From NCBI RefSeq assembly GCF_014201585.1, contig NZ_JACHES010000002.1, forward strand, positions 1 through 64,000: 64,000 nt of DNA. Direction: 5' to 3'. A program made the position numbers and the translations under genes. Position 1 is the stretch's first letter. Each line of letters starts with the position of its first letter. The notes under the pieces were generated by a model. It did not search any database. It saw nothing but the letters and a program-made list of their open reading frames with translations, and had not been told where the DNA came from. This DNA comes from Anoxybacillus tengchongensis (GTDB lineage: Bacteria > Bacillota > Bacilli > Bacillales > Anoxybacillaceae). This document shows, one piece after another, positions 46,621 through 56,257 of this stretch.

Positions 46621-46776
46621 CTAGCAACATGTTTGTTTGTCGTCTTTCTCTTCACAACACGCTTCTTCCTCTTTGCAGCAATCCTCTTTTTCCTCGCAAC
46701 ATGCGTCGTCTTTAACCTCGATAATTTGCACATCGCAACAACCTTTTTCTTTTTGTGTAAATAATTTTTTGAACAT
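46621..46776 (-). CDS. Small Cys-Cys-rich protein behind a YraQ-type permease
   Basis: A 51-aa acidic protein (MFKKLFTQKEKGCCDVQI, then IEVKDDACCEEKEDCCKEEE and ACCEEKDDKQTCC) with five CC pairs at roughly 7-20-residue spacing. The start is supported by GGAGGAG 7 nt upstream, and it lies 15 bp behind the permease gene on the same strand. The even CC spacing suggests metal or metalloid binding, such as copper, zinc, mercury or arsenite. Together with a MarR regulator and a permease it looks like a small detoxification or storage set. The role is inferred. Confidence 0.75.
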   Translation of the reverse strand: MFKKLFTQKEKGCCDVQIIEVKDDACCEEKEDCCKEEEACCEEKDDKQTCC

Positions 46777-46791
46777 AGAAATCTCCTCCAT

Positions 46792-47648
46792 TTATATGAT
46801 GTAAAACAAAAATCCTGATAACGTAGCCATTGAGATGACTGAAGCGATGAACGCCCAAACGAGTTTCTTTTGAAAAATGCTATGCAGTAGCGTAATTTCT
46901 GGTAAGCTTGCGCCAGCCGAGCTAATCATAAGCGCCATGACCGAACCGAACGCCATTCCTTTTGCCACAAGCATTTGCGAAATCGGAATCATCGTCGCTA
47001 GTCGGATATAAAGCGGAATGCCAATGATCGCTGCAACTGGCACTAACCACCACGTATCACCTCCCATATAGGTTGCAATCCATTCCGTTGGCACAACGCC
47101 GTGAATGAATGCGCCAATGCCAGCCCCGATGAATAAGTATGGATACACGGTTTTCATGAGATGAAGTGTCTCATGCCGCGCTTCTTGCATCGTCCATTTT
47201 GTGCCGATGGCGACGTTTCCTTTCACAATCACGCGCTTGACCGCCTTTTCAAAACCGAGTACCTCGAGTGTAAAGCCGATCAAAATCGAAAGTACAGTCG
47301 TCCCGTATATGCAGCTGCCACTTTCACACCGAGTAAGGCAATCATTATCGTTAAAATCGTCGGATCAAGTACAGGGGAGGCAAATAAAAAGATCATGACC
47401 AAACCAAATCGGACGTTTTTGTTCAACAATGAAACGACAACCGGGATGGTTGAGCACGAACAAAATGGAGTCACAAAGGCAAACAGTACTGCAATGATTG
47501 CCCCGATAAACGGATGGTGTTCTGCCAATAGCTGTTGCATGCGCTCGTACGGAATGTATCCCTCGATAAAGTGAATGACAAACGAAATGACTAAAAAAGG
47601 CGCCGTCAGCTCCAACAATAAAAATGCGAACGACTGTATCGTTTCCAA
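46792..47648 (-). pseudogene. YraQ-type permease (UPF0718), split by a one-base frameshift
   Basis: Two frames (47280-47648 and 46792-47283) together encode a ~285-aa permease with eight or so helices. The N-terminal half has the family motif PFCSCSTIPVVVSLL near residue 60 and FLFASPVLDPTI. The C-terminal half has YPYLFIGAGIGAFIHG and MISSAGASLPEITLLHSIF. At the junction the first frame ends AAAYTGRLYFRF, while one base later the expected TTVLSILIGFTLEV is read, so a base is missing near 47300-47304. Homologues are linked to metalloid or anion efflux. It is in one operon with the Cys-rich protein and lies behind a MarR gene. Confidence 0.85.
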
Positions 47649-47716
47649 ATAAGTCCTCTCCTTTTATTTGCGATATGCAAGTATTTGTTCAAGCAATAGG
47701 CAAGATTTCTCTTGCC

Positions 47717-48163
47717 TTAAAACAACGGTTTGCAACAGACGGTTGATTTCGCCATACATTCATTCAGCAGGCGAATGGAGCGAAGGACAGTTTCTCGTTC
47801 AAATTCAGTCATATGCGAAAATACTTCGGCTAAATATTCGTTCACTTCTGCGTCAATTTTCGCTGTGACGTATTTTCCTTCCGGTGTTAACGATAAAATA
47901 TAGACGCGGCGATCTCGAGGGTAAGGTGTTTTTTTCACTAAGTTCATTTTCACAAGCGTTTGAATTTGACGGCTAAACGTTGTAATATCGATCGCTAACG
48001 CCTCAGCGACTTGTTGCATCGACGGCTCGTTCATGCGGTCGATTTCGTATAAAATGTGACTTTGCACAAGCGATAATTCAATCTCGCCGACGGTGCAGCA
48101 ATTGCGATCTAACAACCCGAGACGTTTTGTCATCGTATGGAATAGTTCACGAACATTTTCCAT
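47717..48163 (-). CDS. MarR-family transcriptional regulator with Cys pairs
   Basis: A 148-aa MarR-type winged helix protein. The HTH is seen in SMQQVAEALAIDITTFSRQI near residue 48 and the wing in KKTPYPRDRRVYILSLTPEG near 77. Cys pairs occur at RNCCTVGE near 20 and at the C-terminus (TVCCKPLF). They are unusual for MarR proteins and suggest metal or thiol sensing. It lies upstream of, and in line with, the permease and Cys-rich protein genes (gap 68 bp) and probably represses them until the inducer binds. Confidence 0.85.
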   Translation of the reverse strand: MENVRELFHTMTKRLGLLDRNCCTVGEIELSLVQSHILYEIDRMNEPSMQQVAEALAIDITTFSRQIQTLVKMNLVKKTPYPRDRRVYILSLTPEGKYVTAKIDAEVNEYLAEVFSHMTEFERETVLRSIRLLNECMAKSTVCCKPLF

Positions 48164-48237
48164 TTTCTCACCTCTTACTTTTATTATACGCTTTTATTTG
48201 CATTTTGCAACTAAAAACAAAAAAATATTTTCCTCGT

Positions 48238-48417
48238 TCATGTCAACCCAAGCCATGCGAACATGAAGAAAAAAACAAAAATCACTGTGAATACCGTACC
48301 TAACACCGTTTCGTTATGAATATCACGACCTTGATGCAGTTTTTTCAACAACAATGCGAAATTGAAAAACCATAAACCGGACATAAGTGGCAAAACGACT
48401 AGACAAAGGTAGATCAT
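48238..48417 (-). CDS. Small two-helix membrane protein
   Basis: A 59-aa protein: MIYLCLVVLPLMSGLWFFNF, then ALLLKKLHQGRDIHNETVLG and TVFTVIFVFFFMFAWLGLT. Two hydrophobic helices flank a polar loop. An AAGGAAGTGAG site stands just before the ATG. It precedes the MarR gene by 74 bp on the same strand. Family not recognised; a link to the permease set is only positional. Confidence 0.6.
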   Translation of the reverse strand: MIYLCLVVLPLMSGLWFFNFALLLKKLHQGRDIHNETVLGTVFTVIFVFFFMFAWLGLT

Positions 48418-48475
48418 TTACTCACTTCCTTTTTCTCCATTATAACATAAAACCGTTACATATAATCGCTACAAA

Positions 48476-48507
48476 AAAGACAGAAGCCCAGCGACTTCTG
48501 CCTTTTA
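48476..48507 (-). terminator. Terminator of mqo
   Basis: On the minus strand GGCAGAAG pairs with CTTCTGTC (one G-U) around a GC-rich loop and is followed by six T. Confidence 0.85.
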
Positions 48508-48510
48508 TGT

Positions 48511-50001
48511 TTATGCGATTTGAAGTGGCATGTTTTCTTTTAGGCCAAGCGTTTGGGCAGCGAGCGTTTGGACATCGCGTAAAAGCGTTTCGTTTTTCAT
48601 AAGCGATACACCATACGATGGAATCATTTCTTTAATTTTTGCTTCCCATTGTTTCATTTCGTTCGGAAAACATTTTTCAATCACTTCAAGCATGACGTGA
48701 ACAGCCGTTGACGCCCCTGGCGATGCACCAAGTAAAGCCGCAACCGATCCGTCATGGGCGGCAACAACTTCCGTACCGAATTGAAGCGTACCTTTGCCAC
48801 CTGCTTCTGTATCTTTAATGACTTGTACACGCTGACCGGCAATAATGACATCCCAATCTTCGCTTTTCGCATGCGGGATAAATTCACGCAATTCTTCCAT
48901 ACGCTGTTCTTTTGATAACATCACCTGTTCAATCAAATATTTTGTTAGCGCCATGTTCTTAGCCCCTGCCGCAAGCATCGTTAACACGTTATGCGGCTTG
49001 ACGGACGTAATTAAATCGAACAGCGATCCGTTCTTTAAAAATTTCGGTGAAAATCCAGCGAACGGTCCGAACAATAACATTTTTTTACCGTCAATAAAAC
49101 GTGTATCGAGATGTGGAACAGACATTGGAGGTGCCCCAACTTTCGCTTTGCCGTACACTTTCGCATGATGTTGGTCGATAATGTCTTGATTATTGCACAC
49201 CATAAATAGCCCACTGACCGGGAAGCCACCAATTCCTTTTCCTTCAGGGATGCCGGATTTTTGTAGTAAATGCAAGCTGCCGCCGCCTGCCCCGATAAAG
49301 ACGAACTTCGCTGTGTGAACGTCAACTTCCCCTGTCGCTAAATTGCGCACTTTTACTTCCCATAAGTTGTCACTGGTTCGTTTCATATCTTCAACATGGT
49401 GTTTATAATACAAATTCACATGCTTATGTTCTAAATGCTCAAATAACATGCGCGTTAAAGCGCCGAAATTCACGTCCGTTCCCGCTTCAATTCTTGTTGC
49501 TGCAATCGGTTCGGTGACGATACGGTCTTCCATCATCAGCGGAATCCACTCTCTTAATTTTTGCGGATCATCAGAAAACTCCATGCCTTTAAATAAAGGA
49601 TGAACCACCATTTGTTCAAAACGCTTCTTCAAAAATGTAACGTTTTCTTTCCCTTGTACGAAACTCATATGTGGGATTGGCATAATAAATTGTTTCGGAT
49701 CACGGATGCGCTTATTTTGAACGAGATAAGACCAAAATTGCAATGATTCTTGAAACTGCTCATTAATTTTAATCGCTTTGCTTATATCAATTGATCCATC
49801 CGCTTTTTCAACTGTGTAGTTTAGTTCACAAAGTGCGGCATGGCCTGTTCCGGCATTGTTCCATTCGTTCGAGCTTTCATCTGCTGGTTGACCAAGCCTT
49901 TCAAACACAGTGATCTCCCACTCCGGTGCTAACTCTTTCAACAACGTCCCTAATGTCGCACTCATAATCCCCGCGCCAATTAAAATGACATCTGTTTTCA
50001 T
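48511..50001 (-). CDS. mqo: Malate:quinone oxidoreductase
   Basis: A 496-aa FAD-dependent peripheral membrane enzyme that oxidises malate to oxaloacetate and passes electrons to menaquinone. The FAD-binding site [20 protein letters not shown] is at residues ~3-22. Other family blocks are [20 protein letters not shown] near 40, [19 protein letters not shown] near 235 and [16 protein letters not shown] near 425. Length is typical. It is monocistronic with a terminator close behind. Confidence 0.95.
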   Translation of the reverse strand: MKTDVILIGAGIMSATLGTLLKELAPEWEITVFERLGQPADESSNEWNNAGTGHAALCELNYTVEKADGSIDISKAIKINEQFQESLQFWSYLVQNKRIRDPKQFIMPIPHMSFVQGKENVTFLKKRFEQMVVHPLFKGMEFSDDPQKLREWIPLMMEDRIVTEPIAATRIEAGTDVNFGALTRMLFEHLEHKHVNLYYKHHVEDMKRTSDNLWEVKVRNLATGEVDVHTAKFVFIGAGGGSLHLLQKSGIPEGKGIGGFPVSGLFMVCNNQDIIDQHHAKVYGKAKVGAPPMSVPHLDTRFIDGKKMLLFGPFAGFSPKFLKNGSLFDLITSVKPHNVLTMLAAGAKNMALTKYLIEQVMLSKEQRMEELREFIPHAKSEDWDVIIAGQRVQVIKDTEAGGKGTLQFGTEVVAAHDGSVAALLGASPGASTAVHVMLEVIEKCFPNEMKQWEAKIKEMIPSYGVSLMKNETLLRDVQTLAAQTLGLKENMPLQIA

Positions 50002-50222
50002 TTTAGACCCCCTAAATGTTCATCCGTCCATTTGACCGAAAATTTCTCCATATTTATTATAACACATTTCAATTATAGTATGTCACTATTATTCTTCATT
50101 TTACAAATGTGATTATACGGTTAAATAAAAACGAATACAATTACATATTTTCGACAAAAAACAATATTCTTTTTTTAATGATTTTACAAAATGATTTGAT
50201 ATTTTGCTAGCTTTATTTATAA

Positions 50223-50253
50223 AAAACGAACAAGGTTGCCCTTGTTCGTTTTT
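50223..50253 (-). terminator. Terminator of the DUF975 gene
   Basis: AACGAACAAGG pairs with CCTTGTTCGTT around a 4-nt loop; T/A tracts lie on both sides. The adjacent 50002-50222 gap (upstream of mqo) is AT-rich without other features. Confidence 0.85.
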
Positions 50254-50916
50254 TTACTCAGCTTGCACTTCTTGCGTCCGAATAAATTGATCATAAAACG
50301 CAGCGAGTGATGTGTAGACATATGGAACGAGCCATAAAAATCCGATACCGAATGTTATAATCGCGAGAAGTCCCCATCCGATAAAGCTTAAGTATAATAA
50401 AAATAGTTTTCCTTTATACCCTCTCATTCGCTTTTTACTTTCGCTAATCGCTTGAAGCGCACCGTATTCTGGATGATCTTTTAATAAAAAGAATGCTTGT
50501 GAATAAGATAACGTTTTAATTATTCCCGGGATAATCAGCAATAAGCTCCATAAAAATACAAAAATACCGAATAAAATGGACGTAACGATGAGTTTCAATG
50601 ATAACTTTCCATTTTGATATACCGTAAACATCGGAGAGATACGAACAGGTTCATGGCGATATGCATCTAAAAACACCCAATACATCATAACACTAAAGGG
50701 TAGGAGGGCAAATGAAATGATCATGCTCACAATCGAGGCAGATGTTGGTACGTTTTCTTGTGCAAGCCACGTTTCCCATCCCCCACTTAATACAACTTCA
50801 ACCCCTGCAGGCACAATGATTGTTACAAATACATAAACAAGCATGAGAAACACCGAACTGCCCCATTTTCCTTTCAACGCTTCCCTCGCTCCACGCCTTA
50901 ATGATGATAATGTCAT
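50254..50916 (-). CDS. DUF975 integral membrane protein
   Basis: A 220-aa membrane protein with about six helices. It starts with the family text LRRGAREALKGKWGSSV and has LLIIPGIIKTLSYSQAFFLL near residue 124, then ALQAISESKKRMRGYKG, all typical of DUF975. No catalytic residue or transport motif is recognised. It is divergent from the zinc-ribbon membrane protein, separated by about 160 bp. Confidence 0.82.
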   Translation of the reverse strand: MTLSSLRRGAREALKGKWGSSVFLMLVYVFVTIIVPAGVEVVLSGGWETWLAQENVPTSASIVSMIISFALLPFSVMMYWVFLDAYRHEPVRISPMFTVYQNGKLSLKLIVTSILFGIFVFLWSLLLIIPGIIKTLSYSQAFFLLKDHPEYGALQAISESKKRMRGYKGKLFLLYLSFIGWGLLAIITFGIGFLWLVPYVYTSLAAFYDQFIRTQEVQAE

Positions 50917-51074
50917 AAGATGAAGCCTCCCTTTGCATAATAATGCTTACACATATATTGTATGGTATTCCTGGTCATTGTAGCATATATTTATCCCTTT
51001 TATACAAAAAACGAAATACATTCCTCATATTCCTCGTATATAATGGACGTATCAAACAGATTGGGGGAAAGCAA

Positions 51075-51449
51075 ATGAAAAGCATTAAACCAGGTCGTGG
51101 ACCATCGATGCAAGGCTTCGTCGGGAGTATTTTCTCTATTATTTTCGGTATTTTTTGGACATTTATGACCTTTTCTATTACGCAAGATTCTCCGTTTCCA
51201 GGGACACAAATCTTTCCGTTTTTTGGGCTGATTTTTATTGGTTTCGGTATTTTTCAAGCGATTTATCATTATAAAAACGCTACAGGAAAAGATCGAATGT
51301 CCATCGTCGATATCGTTGACGAAAATGAAGAAAAAGATCCGCTAAACGCTCGCTTTCATCGCAACGAAGGAGAAAAGTTTTGTCCACACTGTGGAACGAA
51401 CGTACAAACAAATTTTCGCTTTTGTCCATCTTGCGGTAAAGCATTATAA
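51075..51449 (+). CDS. Membrane protein with C-terminal zinc ribbon
   Basis: A 124-aa protein from the ATG at 51075 (GGGGGAAAG upstream). Two hydrophobic helices lie near residues 14-35 and 45-65. A charged segment follows, then a C-terminal zinc ribbon with two CxxC pairs (FCPHCGTN near 103, FCPSCGKAL at the end). A TATAAT-like box lies near 51038. This is a common short Firmicutes type with unknown role. It ends at a terminator shared with the convergent SulP gene. Confidence 0.8.
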   Translation: MKSIKPGRGPSMQGFVGSIFSIIFGIFWTFMTFSITQDSPFPGTQIFPFFGLIFIGFGIFQAIYHYKNATGKDRMSIVDIVDENEEKDPLNARFHRNEGEKFCPHCGTNVQTNFRFCPSCGKAL

Positions 51450-51470
51450 ACCGAGCAGCACGCTCGGTTT
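51448..51470. terminator. Bidirectional terminator between zinc-ribbon gene and SulP gene
   Basis: AAACCGAGC pairs with GCTCGGTTT between convergent stop codons. Confidence 0.8.
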
Positions 51471-52939
51471 TAATGCCCAATTGTTTGTTGAAGACCACCT
51501 GGTTTATTGTAGAGTGCGAGGCGGTTCACAAGCGTTTCACACGCTTCGCTTAAACCGATGACTTCCGCTTCCATGCCGTTTTGATGCATCTTCATCACGA
51601 CACGGTCAATCGCATGTACACCTGTTTCATCTTTAATACGCGCTTTCGCTAAGTTAATGTGTACTTTTTTCACCTTATCATCGTAGTGAAACGCACGAAC
51701 AAAATCGTTTGCCGAGGCGAAAAAGAGCGTTCCTTCGACATCGTATATTATCATATCACCTTTCATCGTTTTTGTTACCTTTACTTTAGACATATTTGCC
51801 ACAAAAAATAGAGCACTTAAAACGATGCCGGCAATGACACCGATCGCTAAATTATGCGTGATTACCACTGTGGCAACAGTAACGATCATGACAAAAGCAT
51901 CCGCCTTTGGTACTTTAGCGAGTCGTTGTATCGAACCCCAGTCAAACGTGCTAATTGATACCATAATCATCACTGCAACGAGTGCCGCGAGTGGAATGGT
52001 AACAACAAGGCGGTTAAACAGAACAATAAGCACCATTAAAAATACACCTGCAACAAGAGAGGAAAGACGCCCCCGTCCACCTGATTTCACGTTAATAACC
52101 GATTGCCCAATCATCGCACATCCTGCCATGCCTCCAAAGAAACCTGCCACAATATTAGCCATTCCTTGTCCGCGTGATTCTTTATTTTTATCGCTTTCTG
52201 TATCCGTCAAATCGTCAACAATTTGTGCTGTTAAAAGCGATTCAATTAATCCAACAAGTGCAAGCGATAAGGAATACGGGAAAATGATCATAAACGTTTC
52301 AAGCGTTAATGGGACATTCGGGATAAAAAAGCTTGGCAACGTTGCCGAAATTTCTCCCATGTCTCCAACCGTGCGCACATCTAATTTAGCCACCAAAGCA
52401 ATCGCTGTAATAACGACGATGGCAACTAACGGAGACGGGATCGCTGTTGTTATACGTGGGAATACGTAAATAATAACGAGCCCAAGCGCAACAAGCGCAT
52501 ACATGATCCAAGATTCCCCTTTGAAATGTGGTAATTGCGCAGCAAAAATTAAAATAGCAAGTGCATTAACGAAGCCAATCATAACTGGACGCGGAATAAA
52601 TTTTAATAGATTTCCGACTTGTAAAATTCCTAAACCGATTTGAATGATACCCGTTAAAATTGTTGCAGCAATCATATATTGAACACCATGTTCTGCGACT
52701 AAATTGACGAGAACAAGGGCCATCGCCCCCGTCGCAGCTGAAATCATCCCTGGTCTTCCGCCAACAAAGGCGACGACGACCGCAATACAAAAGGAAGCGT
52801 ATAAACCTACCATTGGATCAACACCTGCAATAATTGAAAACGCAATTGCTTCCGGAATTAATGCAAGCGCAACAACAAGCCCAGCAAGCACATCTCCTTT
52901 AATATTTCCAAACCATTCTTCTTTCCAATGTTTAAACAT
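51470..52939 (-). CDS. SulP-family anion transporter with STAS domain
   Basis: A 489-aa SLC26/SulP transporter. The membrane part has about twelve helices, with the family text [20 protein letters not shown] near residue 15, GPVGLY-like [10 protein letters not shown] near 42 and [20 protein letters not shown] near 270. The C-terminal STAS domain starts near 395 ([20 protein letters not shown]). Substrates in bacteria include sulfate, bicarbonate and dicarboxylates and cannot be told here. It is divergent from a universal stress protein gene. Confidence 0.9.
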   Translation of the reverse strand: MFKHWKEEWFGNIKGDVLAGLVVALALIPEAIAFSIIAGVDPMVGLYASFCIAVVVAFVGGRPGMISAATGAMALVLVNLVAEHGVQYMIAATILTGIIQIGLGILQVGNLLKFIPRPVMIGFVNALAILIFAAQLPHFKGESWIMYALVALGLVIIYVFPRITTAIPSPLVAIVVITAIALVAKLDVRTVGDMGEISATLPSFFIPNVPLTLETFMIIFPYSLSLALVGLIESLLTAQIVDDLTDTESDKNKESRGQGMANIVAGFFGGMAGCAMIGQSVINVKSGGRGRLSSLVAGVFLMVLIVLFNRLVVTIPLAALVAVMIMVSISTFDWGSIQRLAKVPKADAFVMIVTVATVVITHNLAIGVIAGIVLSALFFVANMSKVKVTKTMKGDMIIYDVEGTLFFASANDFVRAFHYDDKVKKVHINLAKARIKDETGVHAIDRVVMKMHQNGMEAEVIGLSEACETLVNRLALYNKPGGLQQTIGH

Positions 52940-53106
52940 AAAACCCCTCTTTCTTTACTTATATTGCTTCTTCCGTTAAGAAGTTCTCCCGTACGCAACA
53001 AAGCCGATTATACATAACACTGTCTATCTTCTCAACCTTTTCTAATGGCTCAAAAACAGCTACACATGCATACATACCAAAAAAGAAAGCGATACCAAAT
53101 TTTTTT

Positions 53107-53135
53107 TTGAAAAAGCTTTCATAAAGCGATATAAT
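53107..53135 (+). promoter_or_regulatory. Candidate sigma-A promoter for the universal stress protein gene
   Basis: TTGAAA at 53107-53112, a 17-nt spacer and TATAAT at 53130-53135. It lies 28 bp before the start codon. Confidence 0.65.
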
Positions 53136-53163
53136 GAACAAAAACAGTTGCGAGGTCGAAACC

Positions 53164-53580
53164 ATGAAAAATATTTTGCTTGCATCAGATGGCTCTGAGC
53201 ATGCTTTACGTGCTACAAAAAAAGCGATTGAACTTTGTTCATACGTTAAAGAAGCAGTGATTACCGTTATATATGTGGTGGACCCATCAACCGCAAAAAC
53301 AGATGTACTACTAGAAGGAGATGTGGAAGAACGGGAGACGATGCGTAAAAAACGTTTAGCTCCAACGGAGATGTTGTTGAAAGAAGCGAATATCCCGTAT
53401 GAGATTCGTATATTAAGAGGGGAGCCGGGGCCAGCTATCGTCGGGTTCGCAAATACTCATCCTTTTGACCTCGTCGTTGTTGGTAGCCGTGGATTAAACA
53501 CGTTACAAGAAATGGTGTTGGGGAGCGTCAGTCATAAAGTGGCCAAACGCGTAGAAGCCCCTGTATTAATTGTAAAGTAA
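53164..53580 (+). CDS. Universal stress protein (UspA family)
   Basis: A 138-aa UspA-type protein from the ATG at 53164 (GCGAGGT upstream). NILLASDGSEHALRATKKAI at the N-terminus and the ATP-binding motif VVGSRGLNTLQEMVLGSVSH near residue 105 are clear. The G-2x-G-9x-G(S/T) nucleotide motif is present as GSRGLN...LGSVS. Such proteins help survival under starvation or stress. It is followed at once by a terminator. Confidence 0.92.
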   Translation: MKNILLASDGSEHALRATKKAIELCSYVKEAVITVIYVVDPSTAKTDVLLEGDVEERETMRKKRLAPTEMLLKEANIPYEIRILRGEPGPAIVGFANTHPFDLVVVGSRGLNTLQEMVLGSVSHKVAKRVEAPVLIVK

Positions 53581-53606
53581 AAAGTTCGGCGAGCGCCGAA
53601 CTTTTT
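53581..53606 (+). terminator. Terminator of the universal stress protein gene
   Basis: AAAGTTCGGC pairs with GCCGAACTTT and runs into six T. Confidence 0.88.
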
Positions 53607-53608
53607 TA

Positions 53609-53713
53609 CTAATTTTTCTTTATGACCGAACGTGTTAGCCATATGACTCCGAAAACGAATAATCCAATTATTCCAAGCATGACGAGTTGAAAAACCATGT
53701 CCCCAATGTACAT
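53609..53713 (-). CDS. 34-aa single-helix membrane peptide (DUF4083-like)
   Basis: The frame MYIGDMVFQLVMLGIIGLF followed by VFGVIWLTRSVIKKN runs from ATG 53713 to TAG 53609. AAAGGAG lies 8 nt upstream. One membrane helix (residues ~6-27) and a basic tail are evident. It resembles the short DUF4083 peptides of Bacillaceae. Role unknown. Confidence 0.6.
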   Translation of the reverse strand: MYIGDMVFQLVMLGIIGLFVFGVIWLTRSVIKKN

Positions 53714-53743
53714 AAAATCAACTCCTTTTCTTTCCATTATACA

Positions 53744-54748
53744 TTATTTTTCATATACGAGCCATGTCGGTTGATTAATTTTCGCTGACAAATTTACAAT
53801 CTTTGTTTTTACGCGACTTGCTTCTTTTCCCTGAAGCGGAATCGGTTGATAGTTGTTTCGTGTCGTCACAGACGAGATGCGGAATGGGATAATGCGAATT
53901 GTTGTTTTTGGTTGTTTTATGCCGCTAGCAAAATAAAACGTTTGTTGATAAACGAACGTATCTTTATCGCTCGGATTTTTGTTGCCCCCAAACATAAAGT
54001 TTCCTAAGCTATAAACAATCATTTTTCCTTTATATTGTTCAATTCCTTGGATAACATGCGGATGATGACCAACGACAAGATCTGCTCCGCTATCGATCGC
54101 AAACCTTCCTAACGATTTTTGTGTGCCGTTTGGTACATAGCTTCGTTCTTCACCCCAATGAAAATGAACGAGAATGATTTGTGCTCCTTGCTTTTGTAGT
54201 GAACGTATGTCGTTTGCGATTTGCTTTCGTACCGCTGTCGTATCGCTCCATCCTTTATAACCGAGTGTGCCAATTTTCACTCCTTTTACTGTTTTTACAA
54301 GTGGTATCCCATTTCCAAAATAACCGATATTTGCTCGTTTTAACGTTGCGATCGTGTCTGTATATCCCTTTTGTCCATAGTCGAACGTATGATTATTGGC
54401 AAGATTCACCCCTTCAATGCTTGCATTCGTTAAAATATTGACATACGATGGATCACCTCGAAAGCGAAACTTCTTCTCGGCTTTTTGCGTGGCTGTTGTT
54501 AACGTTGTTTCCAAATTAACTGTTGTAAAATCATCTTGTTTAAAAATGGGCCCGATGTATTTAGTAAAAAAAGAAAGACCGTTTTTTTTCGCTTCATGAT
54601 CAAACGAATATGTATAACCATAGTTTTCATCGCGACCAAGCGTCACATCGCCAGCAACACTTAATGTGATGCTCGTTTCCTCTTGCGCCCAAACAGGATG
54701 GGCGAATAAAAACAAACAAATACATAAATACATACATATGCTTCTCAT
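53744..54748 (-). CDS. CapA-family exported protein (poly-gamma-glutamate synthesis-type)
   Basis: A 334-aa exported metallophosphatase-like protein. The ATG at 54748 starts a signal peptide (MRSICMYLCICLFLFAHPVW, then AQ). The metal-binding CapA blocks follow: LSVAGDVTLGRDE near 30, VNLETTLTT near 78, VNLANNHTFDYG near 113, LVHFHWGEE near 190 and VGHHPHVIQGIE near 222. CapA proteins act in capsule polyglutamate export or as wall-linked esterases. No capBCE genes are near, so the job here is open. Confidence 0.88.
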   Translation of the reverse strand: MRSICMYLCICLFLFAHPVWAQEETSITLSVAGDVTLGRDENYGYTYSFDHEAKKNGLSFFTKYIGPIFKQDDFTTVNLETTLTTATQKAEKKFRFRGDPSYVNILTNASIEGVNLANNHTFDYGQKGYTDTIATLKRANIGYFGNGIPLVKTVKGVKIGTLGYKGWSDTTAVRKQIANDIRSLQKQGAQIILVHFHWGEERSYVPNGTQKSLGRFAIDSGADLVVGHHPHVIQGIEQYKGKMIVYSLGNFMFGGNKNPSDKDTFVYQQTFYFASGIKQPKTTIRIIPFRISSVTTRNNYQPIPLQGKEASRVKTKIVNLSAKINQPTWLVYEK

Positions 54749-54844
54749 CTTTCTCCACTCCCCTTTTGTGTATATCATTCTTTTTCTACACATGGGTTAC
54801 AAATCCTTTTTTTATTTTATTTGTTGATTATTTAGAACATAGTT

Positions 54845-56083
54845 TTATAAAAATATATAAAAAAGGATCGTAGATGTTGTTGTGATTGCTATGCCGATGA
54901 GCGTTTCGTATGGAAGCAATGTGAGCCTTTCTTTCGTTGACATATGTACACTGGCTGCAGTGATATGAAAAAAGCTACCGTGCGGTAAATGATCGAGCAC
55001 TGTTGCGCCCGCATGTACCATGGCCGCTCCGGCAAGCGATGAAACACCAGCTTCAATTAACGCTTCTCCAAACACGTGGCTCGCGATAGCTGTGCCTGCT
55101 GTTGTTGAGGCGGTAACACCTGATAATAGTGCACCGGCAAGAGGGGCGATCACATATGGAGAAAAACCAAACGACTCAAGCGTATGCATAAACGTTCGAT
55201 GTAACGGTGAATTTGCAATCACACCTGCTAACGTTCCGGTGCCAACAAGCATAAGAACAACGCCGCTCATTTTTTCCATCCCCACACGTAAAAAGACGTT
55301 TAGCTCACTCATTTTATTCATAGCCATTACGCCAATTAACGCGCCGGCCGGTAAAGCAATAAGCGGATCAATTGACACCCCTAAAATCGGACGAGACAAT
55401 AAAAGAATGATCGCCACACTAGGAGCGACGATCGCCTTTTGCCACGGCGGTGTTTCTTTTTCAACTGTTTCAATGTCTGTCATATGTTTGGCATCGATTC
55501 GCCACCGTTTTGCGAGCTGATACGTAACAAAAAGACCAACGACAGCCGGCACGATACCTGCCATCATGAGTGAAGATAGTGGGACATAAAATGCTTCTGC
55601 TGCGGCAATTGTGTTCGGATTAGGAGAAATGATATTTCCTGCTTTTCCCCCGCCAATTAATGCGAGCAATATCGCAAAACGTGACATGTGAAGTCGATGT
55701 GCTAGCGCAAGTGCAACAGGTGCAATCGTCATAATAGCGACATCAACAAATACCCCACATGCTGTTAATACCATCGCCGCAAAACATAGCGAAAATAACG
55801 CATATTTTTCTCCGCATGTTCGCACAAGTTTTTCCGCAATAGCCACAGCTGCCCCAGACTGCATCAATACACCAGCAAGCACACCCGCAGCTAAAACGCG
55901 CAAAACAGACGGAGTCATTTCTTTCGCCCCGTCCATCATGAGGCGAACCGCTTCATCGACGGAAGCTCCACCGAATAAAGCACCAATAAACGCCCCGCAC
56001 ATCATTCCGTACCCTACTGGAACGTTTCGTAAAATAAGAACAACGGCTAACAAAAAAGCGACGATTGCTCCAAATATGCTCAC
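54845..56083 (-). CDS. GntP-family H+ symporter/permease
   Basis: A ~412-aa membrane transporter of the GntP/CitMHS-like group, with about twelve helices. ALIGGGKAGNIISPNPNTIA near residue 145 and GALLSGVTASTTAGTAIASH near 320 are the paired re-entrant loops typical of this group. A GTG at 56083 is the probable start (GGAGG 7 nt upstream); the ATG at 56089 abuts that site. Likely substrate is a sugar acid or another carboxylate; neighbours give no clue. Confidence 0.85.
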   Translation of the reverse strand: MSIFGAIVAFLLAVVLILRNVPVGYGMMCGAFIGALFGGASVDEAVRLMMDGAKEMTPSVLRVLAAGVLAGVLMQSGAAVAIAEKLVRTCGEKYALFSLCFAAMVLTACGVFVDVAIMTIAPVALALAHRLHMSRFAILLALIGGGKAGNIISPNPNTIAAAEAFYVPLSSLMMAGIVPAVVGLFVTYQLAKRWRIDAKHMTDIETVEKETPPWQKAIVAPSVAIILLLSRPILGVSIDPLIALPAGALIGVMAMNKMSELNVFLRVGMEKMSGVVLMLVGTGTLAGVIANSPLHRTFMHTLESFGFSPYVIAPLAGALLSGVTASTTAGTAIASHVFGEALIEAGVSSLAGAAMVHAGATVLDHLPHGSFFHITAASVHMSTKERLTLLPYETLIGIAITTTSTILFYIFL

Positions 56084-56257
56084 TTTCATTCCTCCAAACA
56101 TATCATTTATAAATGTTAACGACTTTTTTTGTAAATATATCATAAAACAATATCAATGATGTGTAAAAAATTCTAAAAAATACATATATACGTATTGCTA
56201 CACATATATGATTGTAGTATTTTTGTAATAGTCTTTTTGTCGGAGGTGACATATGTA

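Noticed and set aside
51825-52469. Plus-strand 214-aa ORF opposite the SulP gene
   Set aside because: Composition is that of an antisense reading of membrane helices; no start signal.
52959-53165. Minus-strand 68-aa ORF upstream of the SulP gene
   Set aside because: It covers the divergent promoter region with the USP -35/-10 boxes and lacks a ribosome binding site.
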